Shown here: positions 8,064 to 17,802 of the stretch, piece by piece | Numbering within the stretch: position 1 is the first letter of the stretch | Layout of the letters: the number at the start of each line of letters is the position of its first letter | The notes under the pieces: model-generated | What the model saw: the letters and a program-made list of their open reading frames with translations, nothing else | Told to the model about the DNA's origin: nothing | Databases searched by the model: none | Source of the DNA: Streptomyces avicenniae | GTDB lineage: Bacteria; Actinomycetota; Actinomycetes; Streptomycetales; Streptomycetaceae | Length of the DNA stretch: 64,000 bases | Direction of reading: 5' to 3' | Assembly (NCBI RefSeq): GCF_000719135.1 | Contig: NZ_JOEK01000005.1 | Coordinates: 186,001-250,000, forward strand | Translations under genes and position numbers: made by a program

Positions 8064-8408
8064 ATGCTGTTGGTGAGCTTCGGCTCCGTAGTGAGCTTCA
8101 TCTTCCTCGGTCTCCTGCTCCTCAGCATCTACGCCCTGGTGAACGCGGCCATCCAGCGGGAGGACGCCTACCGCGCGGCCGACAAGCAGACGAAGCCGTT
8201 CTGGCTGCTCGTCCTCGGGGTGACGGTCGCGGTGCAGCTGTTCCTGGGGATGCTGCTGCTGGTCCTGGCGGGGACGGTGGCGACGATCGTGTACCTGGTG
8301 GACGTACGACCGGCCCTGCGCGCGGTGAGCGGTGGCGGGCGCGGCAACAGGGGTGGAGGCTGGAGCAGCAGCGACGGGCCGTATGGTCCGTACAACGGCA
8401 ACCGCTGA
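8064..8408 (+). CDS. DUF2516 family membrane protein
   Basis: A 114-residue protein with two membrane segments (about residues 7-27 and 47-75) separated by a charged loop (AAIQREDAYRAADKQTKPFW). The second segment ends in YLVDVRPALRAV, as in the actinobacterial DUF2516 family. The last 28 residues are Gly/Asn/Ser-rich and probably cytoplasmic. Function unknown. The ATG at 8064 gives the usual family start. Confidence 0.85.
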   Translation: MLLVSFGSVVSFIFLGLLLLSIYALVNAAIQREDAYRAADKQTKPFWLLVLGVTVAVQLFLGMLLLVLAGTVATIVYLVDVRPALRAVSGGGRGNRGGGWSSSDGPYGPYNGNR

Positions 8409-8525
8409 GGTCCGCTCCCACACGGCGCGGATGAGAAAAAGCCCACGTACCGAGGGTTAGCCGTGGCCGGAAACAGCCCTTAGCATCAGCGGGGACACCC
8501 GCTGATGAACGCCAGAGGAACAGTA

Positions 8526-9146
8526 GTGCGCTTTCGCCTGACCCCACGGGAGACAAGCTTCTACGCACTTTTCGCCGCAGCGGCAGACAATGTGCTCAGT
8601 GGCTCGAAACTGCTCATGGAGCTGCTCGGCGCCGAACCCGCTACGCGCGTGGAGATCGCCGACCGGATGCGCGCCGCCGAGCACGCGGGGGACGACACGA
8701 CCCACGCGATCTTCCACCAGCTGAACTCCAGCTTCATCACCCCGTTCGACCGCGAGGACATCTACCGGCTCGCCTCCCGGCTCGACGACATCATGGACTT
8801 CATGGAGGAGGCCGTCGATCTGGTCGTCCTCTACGAGATCGACGAGCTGCCCAAGGGGGTCGAGCAGCAGATCGAGGTCCTGGGCCGGGCGGCCGAGCTG
8901 ACGGCCGAGGCGATGCCGAACCTGCGCACCATGGAGCGGCTGAACGAGTACTGGATCGAGGTCAACCGGCTGGAGAACCAGGCCGACCAGATCCACCGCC
9001 GCCTCCTCGCGCACCTCTTCAACGGGACCTACGGCCCGATAGAGGTCATGAAGCTCAAGCAGATCGTGGACGTGCTGGAGGAGGCCGCGGACGCGTTCGA
9101 GGCCGTGGCCAACACCGTAGAGACGATCGTCGTCAAGGAGTCCTGA
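8526..9146 (+). CDS. DUF47/PhoU-like protein, Pit accessory subunit
   Basis: A protein of 206 residues made almost entirely of helices with the PhoU-related DUF47 pattern: RFRLTPRETSFYALFAAAAD at the start, DDTTHAIFHQLNSSFITPFD near residue 60, and EDIYRLASRLDDIMDFMEEA. DUF47 proteins accompany Pit-type transporters and are thought to gate or regulate low-affinity phosphate (metal-phosphate) transport. The GTG at 8526 follows AGAGGAAC and gives the usual family N-terminus; an in-frame ATG lies 21 bases earlier. Seven bases separate it from the Pit gene. Confidence 0.9.
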   Translation: MRFRLTPRETSFYALFAAAADNVLSGSKLLMELLGAEPATRVEIADRMRAAEHAGDDTTHAIFHQLNSSFITPFDREDIYRLASRLDDIMDFMEEAVDLVVLYEIDELPKGVEQQIEVLGRAAELTAEAMPNLRTMERLNEYWIEVNRLENQADQIHRRLLAHLFNGTYGPIEVMKLKQIVDVLEEAADAFEAVANTVETIVVKES

Positions 9147-9153
9147 ACCTTCC

Positions 9154-10152
9154 GTGGACACCTTCGCCCTGGTCGTCGTGGTGCTGACCGCGCTCTTCTT
9201 CACCTACACCAACGGCTTCCACGACTCCGCGAACGCGATCGCGACCTCCATCTCGACCCGGGCGCTGACGCCCCGCGTGGCCCTCGGCATGGCGGCCGTC
9301 ATGAACCTGGCCGGGGCCTTCCTCGGCAGCGGCGTGGCGAAGACGGTCAGCGAGGGGATCATCGACACGCCGACCGGCAAGCAGGGCATGACGATCCTGT
9401 TCGCCGCGCTCGCCGGGGCGATCGTCTGGAACCTGATCTCCTGGTACTACGGGCTCCCCTCCTCGTCGTCGAACGCGCTGTTCGGCGGCATGATCGGCGC
9501 GGCCCTCGCGGGCAGTTCCGGGGTGCACTGGGACGGGGTGCTGACGAAGATCGTCATCCCGATGTTCGCGTCGCCGCTGATCGGACTCGTCCTCGGCTAC
9601 CTCGTGATGGTCGGCATCCTGTGGATCTTCCGCCACGCGAACCCGCACCGGGCGCAGCGCGGCTTCCGTATGGCGCAGACGGTCTCGGCGGCGGGCATGG
9701 CGCTGGGGCACGGCCTCCAGGACGCGCAGAAGACGATGGGCATCGTGGTGCTGGCCCTGGTCATCGCGGACGTGGAGGACGAGAGCGACGCCATCCCGAT
9801 CTGGGTGAAGCTGTCCTGCGCGGCGATGCTGTCGCTGGGGACGTACGCCGGTGGCTGGCGCATCATGCGGACGCTGGGCCGGCGCATCATCGAGCTGGAC
9901 CCGCCGCGCGGTTTCGCGGCGGAGACGACGGCGGCCTCGGTGCTGTACTCGGCGTCGTACGTGTTCAACGCGCCGATCTCGACGACGCACGTCATCACCT
10001 CGGCGATCATGGGCGCGGGGGCGACGCGGCGGGTCAGCGCGGTGCGCTGGGGCGTGGCGAAGAGCATCGTGGCCGGGTGGTTCGTCACGATGCCCGCGGC
10101 GGGGGCCGTGGCGGCGCTGTGTTACCTGGTGGTCCACGTCACCATCGGCTGA
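9154..10152 (+). CDS. pit: Pit-family inorganic phosphate transporter
   Basis: A 332-residue membrane protein of the PHO4/Pit family, which imports phosphate as a metal-phosphate complex by proton symport. The two inverted family signatures are visible: TNGFHDSANAIATSISTRAL near residue 20 and GHGLQDAQKTMGI near residue 185. A third block, APISTTHVITSAIMGAG, comes near residue 275. About ten hydrophobic segments. Starts at GTG 9154 directly after the DUF47 gene. Complements the high-affinity PstSCAB system at 34.9-38.9 kb. No PHO-box repeat was seen upstream of this pair. Confidence 0.93.
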   Translation: MDTFALVVVVLTALFFTYTNGFHDSANAIATSISTRALTPRVALGMAAVMNLAGAFLGSGVAKTVSEGIIDTPTGKQGMTILFAALAGAIVWNLISWYYGLPSSSSNALFGGMIGAALAGSSGVHWDGVLTKIVIPMFASPLIGLVLGYLVMVGILWIFRHANPHRAQRGFRMAQTVSAAGMALGHGLQDAQKTMGIVVLALVIADVEDESDAIPIWVKLSCAAMLSLGTYAGGWRIMRTLGRRIIELDPPRGFAAETTAASVLYSASYVFNAPISTTHVITSAIMGAGATRRVSAVRWGVAKSIVAGWFVTMPAAGAVAALCYLVVHVTIG

Positions 10153-10429
10153 TCCCGTCACTTTCCGGCCGGTTCCGGTCAGCCGTGATCACTGTTCGGA
10201 CATCCCACGCCGGTGAAGATCACTCTCGGTCGCCGACCGGTGTCTCAAACCGGCATTGACGCTTGCCGCACCACCTCGCCGACACTTCCCCATCCTCCGG
10301 ACCGCCCGCACACCCGTGCGGGCCGCGCCGCGCACCGCCACACAACTCTCACCCTCCCCCGTACACCCGGGGCGCCCGCGTGATGCGTGAATCGATGCGG
10401 AGCGCGGACCGACGAGACGAGGGGACACG
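10153..10429. other. Intergenic region upstream of first subtilase
   Basis: 277 bp with no supportable gene. It holds a small GC-rich hairpin CCCGCAC-N3-GTGCGGG, which may end the pit transcript, and the presumed promoter of the subtilase. GACGAGGGGACACG before 10430 is the ribosome site for the TTG start. No clear sigma-factor consensus was recognised. Confidence 0.4.
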
Positions 10430-13400
10430 TTGAGAACACCACGACACCGTTCACGTATCGCCGCCGTGGCCGCCTGCGCGGCCTTGGCCGCCGCACCGGC
10501 GGGACCGGCGGGCGCGGCCGACGGCGCGGCCACGGCCGGGACCGCTCCCGAGGGGCCGTCCACGACGGTCACGCTCGTCACCGGCGACCGCGTCGTCGTC
10601 CGGGCGGACGGCACGGCGGGCCGCGTCCTCCACGGCGAGGGCCGGGAGGACGTCCCGTTCCGCGTCTTCGCCGACGACGGCACGACGTACGCCGTCCCGG
10701 CCGACGCGCTGCCGATGCTCGCGGACGGCACGCTGGACCGCCGCCTGTTCGACCTGAAGGAACTGAGCCGTGACGCGTACCTGCGCGCCGACGGTCTCCC
10801 GCTGATCGTCACCTACACCGGCGACCGCCCGGCGACGCTGCGCGCGGCCGACGTCCGCGCCGACCTGCCCGCCGTGGACGGCGAGGCCCTGACCGTCGCG
10901 GCGGACGAGACGGCCGCCCTGTGGCGGCAGCTCACCGGGCCGCGCACCCTGGCGTCCGGCATCGAGACCGTCGCGCTCGACGGGATCGCGACGCGGACGC
11001 TCGCGGAGAGCGTGCCGCAGATCGGCGCGCCCGAGGCGTGGGAGGCCGGTTACGACGGCGAAGGCGTCACCGTGGCCGTCCTCGACACCGGGATCAGCAG
11101 CACGCACCCCGACGTCGCGGATCACGTCGTGGCGGCGCAGAACTTCTCGGACGCGGCCGACGCCGAGGACCGCGACGGCCACGGCACCCACGTCGCCTCC
11201 ACCGCGACCGGCACGGGCGCACAGTCCGGCGGCACCTACACCGGCGTCGCCCCGGGCGCCGACCTGCTCAACGCCAAGGTCCTGGACGACACCGGCTCCG
11301 GCTGGGAGTCCGACATCATCGAGGGCATGCAGTGGGCCGTCGATGAGGGCGCCGACATCGTGAGCCTCAGCCTCGGCGGCACGGCCACCGGCGAGGTGGA
11401 CCCGCTGGAGGACGCGGTCAACAGCCTCTCGGCGGAGTCCGACGCGCTGTTCGTGGTCGCGGCGGGCAACGAGGGGCCCGGCAGCGGGACCATCAGCAGC
11501 CCGGGCACCGCCGAGGCGGCCCTCACCGTCGGCGCCGTGGACAAGCAGGACGCCCTCGCCGACTTCTCCTCCACAGGACCGACGGCCGGGGACGGCCTCG
11601 TGAAACCGGACGTGACCGCCCCGGGCGTGGACATCGCCGCAGCGGGCGCCGAGGGCGCCGCCATCTGGGACTACGGCACGCCCGTCACGGACGGCTATGT
11701 CGCCATCAGCGGCACCAGCATGGCGACCCCCCACGTCTCCGGCGCCGCCGCCCTCCTCGCCCAGGCGAACCCCGACTGGACCGGCGAACAGCTCAAGGCC
11801 GCGCTCACGTCGTCCGCCGTCCCGACCGGCACGTACGGCGCCTTCCAGCAGGGCACGGGCCGCATCGACGTCCCCGCCGCCCTCGCCCAGAGCGTCATCG
11901 CCGAGACCGGACCCCTCAGCTTCGGCGTCGTGCAGTTCCCGCACGACACGGCGGAGCCCGTCGTCCGAGATCTGACCTACCGCAACCTCGCCGAAGCCGA
12001 CGTCACCCTCGCCCTCACCACCGAGACGACCGGCCCGGACGGCGCCCCCGCGCCCGAGGGCCTGTTCACCCTCTCCACCGACACCGTCACCGTCCCGGCG
12101 GGCGGCACCGCCACCGTCCAGGCGACGGCAAGCACAGCAGCAGGCGACGCCTACGGCACCCACAGCCTCACCGTCACCGCCACCACCGAGGACGGCACCA
12201 CCACCCGCACCGTCGGCGCCGTCGAACGCGAGGAGGAGAAGTTCGACCTCACCCTCGCCCCGACCGGCCGCGACGGCGCGGCGGCGACCGCCTGGAACGG
12301 GCTGGTCTACGACCTGGAGCGCGGCACGTTCAACGACGTCACGCCCGGCGCGGACGGCACCGCGTCCCTGCGCCTGCCCGCCGGTGAGTACGTCGTGGAC
12401 GTCAGCGTCCCGTACGCCGCCGAGGGCGCGGCCGAGCCGACCGGCTGGGACTGGCTGCTCCACCCCGCGCTGGCGCTGACCGAGGACACGACCGTCGCCG
12501 CCGACGCGGCGGACGCGCTGCCGATCGACATGACAGGCCCCGACGCCGAGACCGTGCAGACCGACCTCACCGTCGGCATCGACCTGCTCTCCCCCGAGGG
12601 CGTCGCCTTCGGCACGACCTGGATCGCCCCCGGGCTGCCCGACGGTCTGCGCACCGCCGCGCTCGCCGACCTCCCCGACGACTGGACGGGCACCGCGTAC
12701 GCCGGCGCGACCTGGGAGCGCGAGGGTGTCCGCTACCACCTGGCGGACAGCCGCTCCGGCACGCTCTACACCGGCCTGGAGCACCACGCCGACGCGGGCG
12801 ACCTGGCGCGCATCGCGACCACGGCGGGCTACTCGCTGCCGGGCCGCAGCGGTTCCCTGTTCACCTCGGCGGCGGTCATCCCCTGGACGGCGGCGAGCAG
12901 CGAGCCGTTGCCGATCAGGACGGACGTCCTGGTGGAGGCCGGGCCGAGCGAGTGGAGCCTGGACGTGTGGCAGGTCGCCCCCGACGGGACGCCCGAGACG
13001 TTGCAGAGCACCGGCTACCAGCCGTACGAGGCGGGCGGGAGCTACGAACAGGTGCTCAACGTCGGCGTGTTCGGCCCCCGCCTCGGCCAGGACGAGGGCC
13101 TGTTCCGCACGGGCGACACGCTGTTCGCCGTCGTCCCGCTGTTCTCGGACGGCGCGGGCAACAGCGGCGACAGCTCGTACGCCTCGGCCTCCACGGTCCT
13201 GCGCCGCGACGGGGCGGAGTACGCGTCGAGCGACGGCCCGCTCGGCTCCGAGCAGTTCACGCTGCCCGCCGGGGAGGCGGACTACGAGCTGGTGACGACG
13301 GTTGACCGCGCGGGGCTGGCCTCCTCGGTCAGCACGAGCCTCACGGTCTCCTACACCTTCACGTCGGCGTCGGTCGGGCCCGACGAGACGGTGGCGCTGC

Positions 13401-13690
13401 CCGCGTCCGCCGTGCGGTTCACGCCGGAGCTGGCCCTCGACAGCACGGGCCCGGCCGGGGAGACGGTACGGGTGCCGGTCGCGGTGCAGGGCTCGGCGAC
13501 GGGGACGACGCCCGTCGTGGAGGTGTCCTTCGACAGCGGCGCGACCTGGGCCGAGGCGCCGGTGGCGGAGGGCGCCGTGACGGTGGAGAACCCGGCGGCC
13601 GGCGGCAGCGTCTCGTTCCGCGCCACCGCGACGGACACGGCGGGCAACGCGACCACGCAGACGCTCATCGACGCCTATCTGACCCTCTGA
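10430..13690 (+). CDS. Secreted S8 family serine peptidase, copy 1
   Basis: A protein of 1,086 residues. A twin-basic N-region and hydrophobic segment ending in Ala-rich sequence form a Sec signal peptide (about residues 1-29). A propeptide-like domain follows, then the subtilisin domain with catalytic Asp219 (AVLDTGISSTHPDV), His251 (DGHGTHVAS) and Ser430 (SGTSMATPHVSG). The remaining 600 residues are beta-rich repeats of the kind found in large Streptomyces subtilases. Start is TTG with a strong GAGGGG ribosome site. The protein is a close paralogue of the next gene. Probable role is extracellular protein degradation. Confidence 0.93.
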   Translation: MRTPRHRSRIAAVAACAALAAAPAGPAGAADGAATAGTAPEGPSTTVTLVTGDRVVVRADGTAGRVLHGEGREDVPFRVFADDGTTYAVPADALPMLADGTLDRRLFDLKELSRDAYLRADGLPLIVTYTGDRPATLRAADVRADLPAVDGEALTVAADETAALWRQLTGPRTLASGIETVALDGIATRTLAESVPQIGAPEAWEAGYDGEGVTVAVLDTGISSTHPDVADHVVAAQNFSDAADAEDRDGHGTHVASTATGTGAQSGGTYTGVAPGADLLNAKVLDDTGSGWESDIIEGMQWAVDEGADIVSLSLGGTATGEVDPLEDAVNSLSAESDALFVVAAGNEGPGSGTISSPGTAEAALTVGAVDKQDALADFSSTGPTAGDGLVKPDVTAPGVDIAAAGAEGAAIWDYGTPVTDGYVAISGTSMATPHVSGAAALLAQANPDWTGEQLKAALTSSAVPTGTYGAFQQGTGRIDVPAALAQSVIAETGPLSFGVVQFPHDTAEPVVRDLTYRNLAEADVTLALTTETTGPDGAPAPEGLFTLSTDTVTVPAGGTATVQATASTAAGDAYGTHSLTVTATTEDGTTTRTVGAVEREEEKFDLTLAPTGRDGAAATAWNGLVYDLERGTFNDVTPGADGTASLRLPAGEYVVDVSVPYAAEGAAEPTGWDWLLHPALALTEDTTVAADAADALPIDMTGPDAETVQTDLTVGIDLLSPEGVAFGTTWIAPGLPDGLRTAALADLPDDWTGTAYAGATWEREGVRYHLADSRSGTLYTGLEHHADAGDLARIATTAGYSLPGRSGSLFTSAAVIPWTAASSEPLPIRTDVLVEAGPSEWSLDVWQVAPDGTPETLQSTGYQPYEAGGSYEQVLNVGVFGPRLGQDEGLFRTGDTLFAVVPLFSDGAGNSGDSSYASASTVLRRDGAEYASSDGPLGSEQFTLPAGEADYELVTTVDRAGLASSVSTSLTVSYTFTSASVGPDETVALPASAVRFTPELALDSTGPAGETVRVPVAVQGSATGTTPVVEVSFDSGATWAEAPVAEGAVTVENPAAGGSVSFRATATDTAGNATTQTLIDAYLTL

Positions 13691-13704
13691 ACCCACCCCC
13701 CACA

Positions 13705-13737
13705 GGACGGCCCGCGCCCCCTCGGCGCGGGCCGTCC
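13705..13737. terminator. Hairpin terminator after subtilase copy 1
   Basis: A perfect 14-bp GC-rich stem (13705-13718 with 13724-13737, 5-nt loop) 15 bases after the stop. It separates the two subtilases into independent transcription units. Confidence 0.8.
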
Positions 13738-13848
13738 GCATTCTTCACAGGATCTCCACACGGAGTGGCGCGGCCGAACTGCCCTGTAGCGCGTGTGTAG
13801 TTGCGGACATGTAGTGCACGAAGCGTCCTGCGCGACACCAGGAGAGAT

Positions 13849-16800
13849 GTGACAACGAAACGACACCGCACGCGCGTCGCCGCCGTCGCGGCCTGCGCCG
13901 CCGTGGCAGCCGCCCTCACCGCTTTACCGGCAGGAGCCGCCGCACCGGCGGAAGGCACGGGCGGAAGGACCGCCACCGAGGGGCCGTCCACGACGGTCAC
14001 GCTGGTCACGGGCGACCGCGTGGTGACGAACGGGCCGGAGGGGACCGTCCGTCTCATACCCGCCGAGGGCCGCGAGGGGATACCCTTCCGCGTCCTGCGC
14101 GCGGAGGGCGCGGTCTTCGTCATACCGGCGGACGCCCAGCCGCTCGTGGCGGACGGCACGCTGGACAGCCGCCTGTTCGACGTGACCGAGCTGAGCCGTG
14201 ACGCGTACCGGCGCGCGGACGGCCTGCCGCTGATCGTCACCTACACCGGCGACCGCCCGGCGACGCTGCGCGCCGCCGAGGTCCGCGCCGACCTGCCCGC
14301 CATCGACGGCGAGGCCCTGACCGTGGACGCGGAACGGGCCGGGGCGCTGTGGCAGCAGCTCACCGCACCGGCGTCCGGCGAGGCGTCGGCCCTGGCCGCC
14401 GCGCCGGGGATCGCGTCGATCGCGCTGGACGGCATCGCCACCAAGACCCTGGCCGAGAGCGTGCCGCAGATCGGCGCGCCGGAGGCGTGGGAGGCGGGCT
14501 ACGACGGCGAGGGCGTCACCGTCGCCGTGCTCGACACCGGGATCAGCAGCACGCACCCGGACGTCGCCGACCACATCCTCGCGGCCGAGAACTTCTCCGA
14601 CGCCGAGGACGCGGAGGACCGTGACGGCCACGGCACCCACGTCGCCTCCACCGCGACGGGGACGGGCGCCCTGTCGGACGGCACCTACACCGGCGTCGCG
14701 CCCGGCGCCGACCTGCTCAACGGCAAGGTCCTGGACGACACGGGGTCCGGCTGGGAGTCGGACATCATCGAGGGCATGCAGTGGGCCGTCGATCAGGGCG
14801 CCGACATCGTCAGCCTCAGCCTCGGCGGCACCGCCACTCCTGAACTCGACCTGATGGAGGAGGCCGTCAACACGCTGTCGGCCGAGTCCGACGCGCTGTT
14901 CGTCATCGCGGCGGGCAACGAGGGCCCCGGCAGCGGCACGGTCGGCAGCCCGGGCACGGCCGAGGCGGCCCTGACGGTCGGCGCCGTGGACAAGCAGGAT
15001 CTCCTCGCCGACTTCTCCTCGACCGGCCCGACCATCGGCGACGGCTTCGTCAAGCCCGAGGTCACGGCCCCGGGCGTGGACATCGCCGCAGCGGGCGCCG
15101 AGGGTGCCGCGATCTGGGACTACGGGACGCCCGTCACGGACGGCTATGTCGCGATCAGCGGCACGTCCATGGCGACCCCGCACGTCTCCGGCGCCGCCGC
15201 CCTCCTCGCGCAGGCCAACCCTGACCTGACGGGCGAGCAGCTCAAGGCCGCGCTCACGTCGTCCGCCGTCTCGACGGGCGACTACTACACGCCGTTCCAG
15301 CAGGGCACGGGCCGCATCGACGTCCCCGCCGCCCTCGCCCAGAGCGTCATCGCCGAGACCGGACCGCTCAGCTTCGGCGTCGTGCCCTACCCGCAGGACG
15401 AGTCGGAGCCCGTCACGCGGGACCTGACCTACCGCAACCTGGGCGACGCCGACGTCACGCTCGACCTGGCCACCACCACCATCGGCCCTGACGGCGCCCC
15501 GGCACCCGAGGGCCTGTTCACCCTCTCCGCCGACACCGTCACCGTCCCGGCGGGCGGCACCGCCACCGTCGAGGTCACGGCGGACGCCCGTGTCGGCGAC
15601 GCCTTCGGCGGCTTCGGCCTCTGGGTCACCGCCACCGGCGAGGACGGCACCACCGTCCGCACGGCGGGCGGCGTCGAGCGCGAGGCGGAGCGCCACGAGC
15701 TGACGATCACCGCGAACGGCCGCGACGGCGAACCCAGCACGGACTGGAGCGCCACGGTCTACGACCTGACCAGGAACGAGATGTTCTGGATCGGTCCCGG
15801 CGAGGACGGCACGGCCACCCTCCGCCTGCCTGAGGGCGACTACGTCGTGGACAACACGATCTACGACTGGGCGGACCCCGAGGAGCCGCCGGTCGGCGTG
15901 GACTTCCTCGCCCTCCCCCACCTGCGGCTGACCGAGGACACCACCGTCGCGACCGACTCGGCCGACGCACGCCCGATCGACGCCACCGTGCCCGACCGGA
16001 ACGCCGAACTCACCGACGTGACGCTGGGATACGACGTCGCCTCGCCGGACGGCTACAGCTTCGCCTCCAGCCTGGGCACCGGCAACCCGGCCGAGGGGCT
16101 GCGCTCCGGAGCGCTCGGTGACGCCCCCGAGGACTGGTACACCAGCACGTCCTTCTCCGGCACCTGGGAGACCGCGGGCGCCCAGTACCACGCGGCCGAC
16201 TTCCGCGAGACCCCGCTCTACACCGGCCTGGAGCACCACCTCCGCAACCGCGACCTGGCCCGTATCCGCACGACGCTGGGCTCGCCGGCCCCTGACGCGG
16301 CCGGGCTGCTGTTCACCATGAACGAGAACCAGTGGATGGCGTGGGCCGAGACGCGTCCGGTCCCGGAAACCCTGGACGTGTACGTCGAGGTGGACGCCGG
16401 TGCCTGGTTCCAGTCGTTCGAGGTCCTGACGCCCGAGGGGTATCCGGGCGCCACGCTGGAGGGGCTGCCCACCGAGTACGCGCCACGTGAGCGGGCCAGC
16501 GCCACCTTCAACGTCGGCGTCCTCGGCACCACGCTCGACACCGACGCGGACGAGGGCCTCTACCGCAGCGGCGACACGATCTTCACCACCTTCCCGACGA
16601 TCCGCGACAGCGGCGGCCACTCCTACATCGGCTGGGAGGACGGCCACACGACCACGCTCTACCGCAACGGCGAGGAGTACGCGTCCAGCAGCGACCCGCT
16701 GGACTGGTCGGCGTTCGAACTGCCCGCCGAGGAGGCCGAGTACGAGTTGGTGACGACCGTGGAACGCGGCGCCCCCGGCTCGACCACCAGCTCCACCGTC

Positions 16801-17157
16801 ACCTCCGCCTGGACGTTCACCTCGGCGCGGACCGGCGAGGACGAGCAGGAACTCCTGCCCGCCTCGGCGATCCACTTCACGCCGCGCCTGGACGCCCGCA
16901 GCACGGCCCCGGCCGACCGGACGTTCCACGTCCCGGTCACGGTCGAAGGCCCGGCCGCCGGGCGGCAGTTGGACGAGCTGACCGTCGAGGTCTCCTTCGA
17001 CAGCGGCGAGACGTGGGACGACGTCCGCGTCCGCCACGGCAAGGTCAAGGTCCACAACCCGGACGCGGGCGGCAGCGTCTCCTTCCGGGCGACGGCGACC
17101 GACCGCGCGGGCAACACCAGCACCCAGACGATCATCGACGCCTACCTGACCAGGTAG
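13849..17157 (+). CDS. Secreted S8 family serine peptidase, copy 2 (TTA codon)
   Basis: A 1,102-residue paralogue of the preceding gene, with identical spacing of the catalytic residues: Asp229, His261, Ser440. Long stretches around the active site are nearly identical, while the C-terminal beta-rich half has diverged (for example the LDLMEE and EMFWIG segments). The GTG at 13849 follows CAGGAGAGAT; an ATG 48 bases earlier lacks such a site. Codon 26, inside the signal peptide (TALPAG), is TTA, which copy 1 does not have. This copy is therefore a candidate for bldA-dependent, growth-phase-linked expression. It has its own promoter region after the copy 1 terminator. Confidence 0.93.
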   Translation: MTTKRHRTRVAAVAACAAVAAALTALPAGAAAPAEGTGGRTATEGPSTTVTLVTGDRVVTNGPEGTVRLIPAEGREGIPFRVLRAEGAVFVIPADAQPLVADGTLDSRLFDVTELSRDAYRRADGLPLIVTYTGDRPATLRAAEVRADLPAIDGEALTVDAERAGALWQQLTAPASGEASALAAAPGIASIALDGIATKTLAESVPQIGAPEAWEAGYDGEGVTVAVLDTGISSTHPDVADHILAAENFSDAEDAEDRDGHGTHVASTATGTGALSDGTYTGVAPGADLLNGKVLDDTGSGWESDIIEGMQWAVDQGADIVSLSLGGTATPELDLMEEAVNTLSAESDALFVIAAGNEGPGSGTVGSPGTAEAALTVGAVDKQDLLADFSSTGPTIGDGFVKPEVTAPGVDIAAAGAEGAAIWDYGTPVTDGYVAISGTSMATPHVSGAAALLAQANPDLTGEQLKAALTSSAVSTGDYYTPFQQGTGRIDVPAALAQSVIAETGPLSFGVVPYPQDESEPVTRDLTYRNLGDADVTLDLATTTIGPDGAPAPEGLFTLSADTVTVPAGGTATVEVTADARVGDAFGGFGLWVTATGEDGTTVRTAGGVEREAERHELTITANGRDGEPSTDWSATVYDLTRNEMFWIGPGEDGTATLRLPEGDYVVDNTIYDWADPEEPPVGVDFLALPHLRLTEDTTVATDSADARPIDATVPDRNAELTDVTLGYDVASPDGYSFASSLGTGNPAEGLRSGALGDAPEDWYTSTSFSGTWETAGAQYHAADFRETPLYTGLEHHLRNRDLARIRTTLGSPAPDAAGLLFTMNENQWMAWAETRPVPETLDVYVEVDAGAWFQSFEVLTPEGYPGATLEGLPTEYAPRERASATFNVGVLGTTLDTDADEGLYRSGDTIFTTFPTIRDSGGHSYIGWEDGHTTTLYRNGEEYASSSDPLDWSAFELPAEEAEYELVTTVERGAPGSTTSSTVTSAWTFTSARTGEDEQELLPASAIHFTPRLDARSTAPADRTFHVPVTVEGPAAGRQLDELTVEVSFDSGETWDDVRVRHGKVKVHNPDAGGSVSFRATATDRAGNTSTQTIIDAYLTR

Positions 17158-17181
17158 GCAGGACACGCACACCGCACGACG

Positions 17182-17216
17182 CCGGGCCCGCCGCGGATTT
17201 CCCGTGGCGGGCCCGG
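17182..17216. terminator. Hairpin terminator after subtilase copy 2
   Basis: An 11-bp perfect stem (17182-17192 with 17206-17216) extended inward by one G-U and three more pairs, with a small AT-containing loop. It follows the subtilase stop by 24 bases. Confidence 0.75.
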
Positions 17217-17241
17217 CCCGTGCCGGGCGAGGATCGGACGC

Positions 17242-17802
17242 ATGGATCCTCTCCTCACCACGGTCCGACTGGAGTTGCGCCCGGTCGCCGACGCGGACGC
17301 CGACGACCTGGCGGCGCTGCACGGCGACCCGGAGGTGATGCGCTTCCTCACCGGCGGCAGGCCCGAGCCCCGCGCCGACGTCGTCGCCGCCACCCTCCCC
17401 CGGCTGCGGCGGCCCCACCCCCTGACCGGCAGGCCCGGATACTGGACCGCACGCGAGCGGGCGGGCGGCGCGTACGTCGGCTGGTTCGCGTTCCGGCCGC
17501 TGAGCGACGAGGACCCGGGGGTGGTCGAGCTGGGGTACCGGCTGCGCCGCGCAGTCTGGGGTCTCGGCTACGCCACCGAGGGCGCGCGGGCCTTGGTGGA
17601 CAAGGGGTTCACGGAGTGGGAGGTGCGGCGCGTGACGGCGAACACCATGACGGTCAACGGCGGTTCGCGGCGTGTGATGGAGAAGACGGGCCTGTCGTTC
17701 GTCGGCGCGTACACCGGTGAGTGGGACGAGCCGATCCCCGGCGCCGAGTTCGGCGACGTGGAGTACGGGCTGACGCGGGACGCATGGGAGGCGGCGCGAT
17801 GA
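17242..17802 (+). CDS. GNAT acetyltransferase (RimJ/RimL-like)
   Basis: A protein of 186 residues of the Acetyltransf_3 type. It begins with TTVRLELRPVADADADDLAA, and carries VELGYRLRRAVWGLGYATEG as the beta4 strand and acetyl-CoA pyrophosphate loop, then VTANTMTVNGGSRRVMEKTG, the conserved Asn/Ser-rich block of this subgroup. Such enzymes acetylate N-terminal or small-molecule amines; the target is unknown. Overlaps the next acetyltransferase by four bases (ATGA), so both are co-translated. Confidence 0.88.
   Translation: MDPLLTTVRLELRPVADADADDLAALHGDPEVMRFLTGGRPEPRADVVAATLPRLRRPHPLTGRPGYWTARERAGGAYVGWFAFRPLSDEDPGVVELGYRLRRAVWGLGYATEGARALVDKGFTEWEVRRVTANTMTVNGGSRRVMEKTGLSFVGAYTGEWDEPIPGAEFGDVEYGLTRDAWEAAR

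Noticed and set aside
8409..8525. Search for a PHO box upstream of the DUF47-Pit pair
   Set aside because: No TTCA-type units at 11-nt steps were found, so PhoP control of this pair is not claimed.
10451..13741. A 1,096-codon open frame antisense to the first subtilase
   Set aside because: Caused by the high GC content; no motifs, and the sense strand encodes an intact peptidase with signal peptide and catalytic triad. The same applies to the frame antisense to the second copy.
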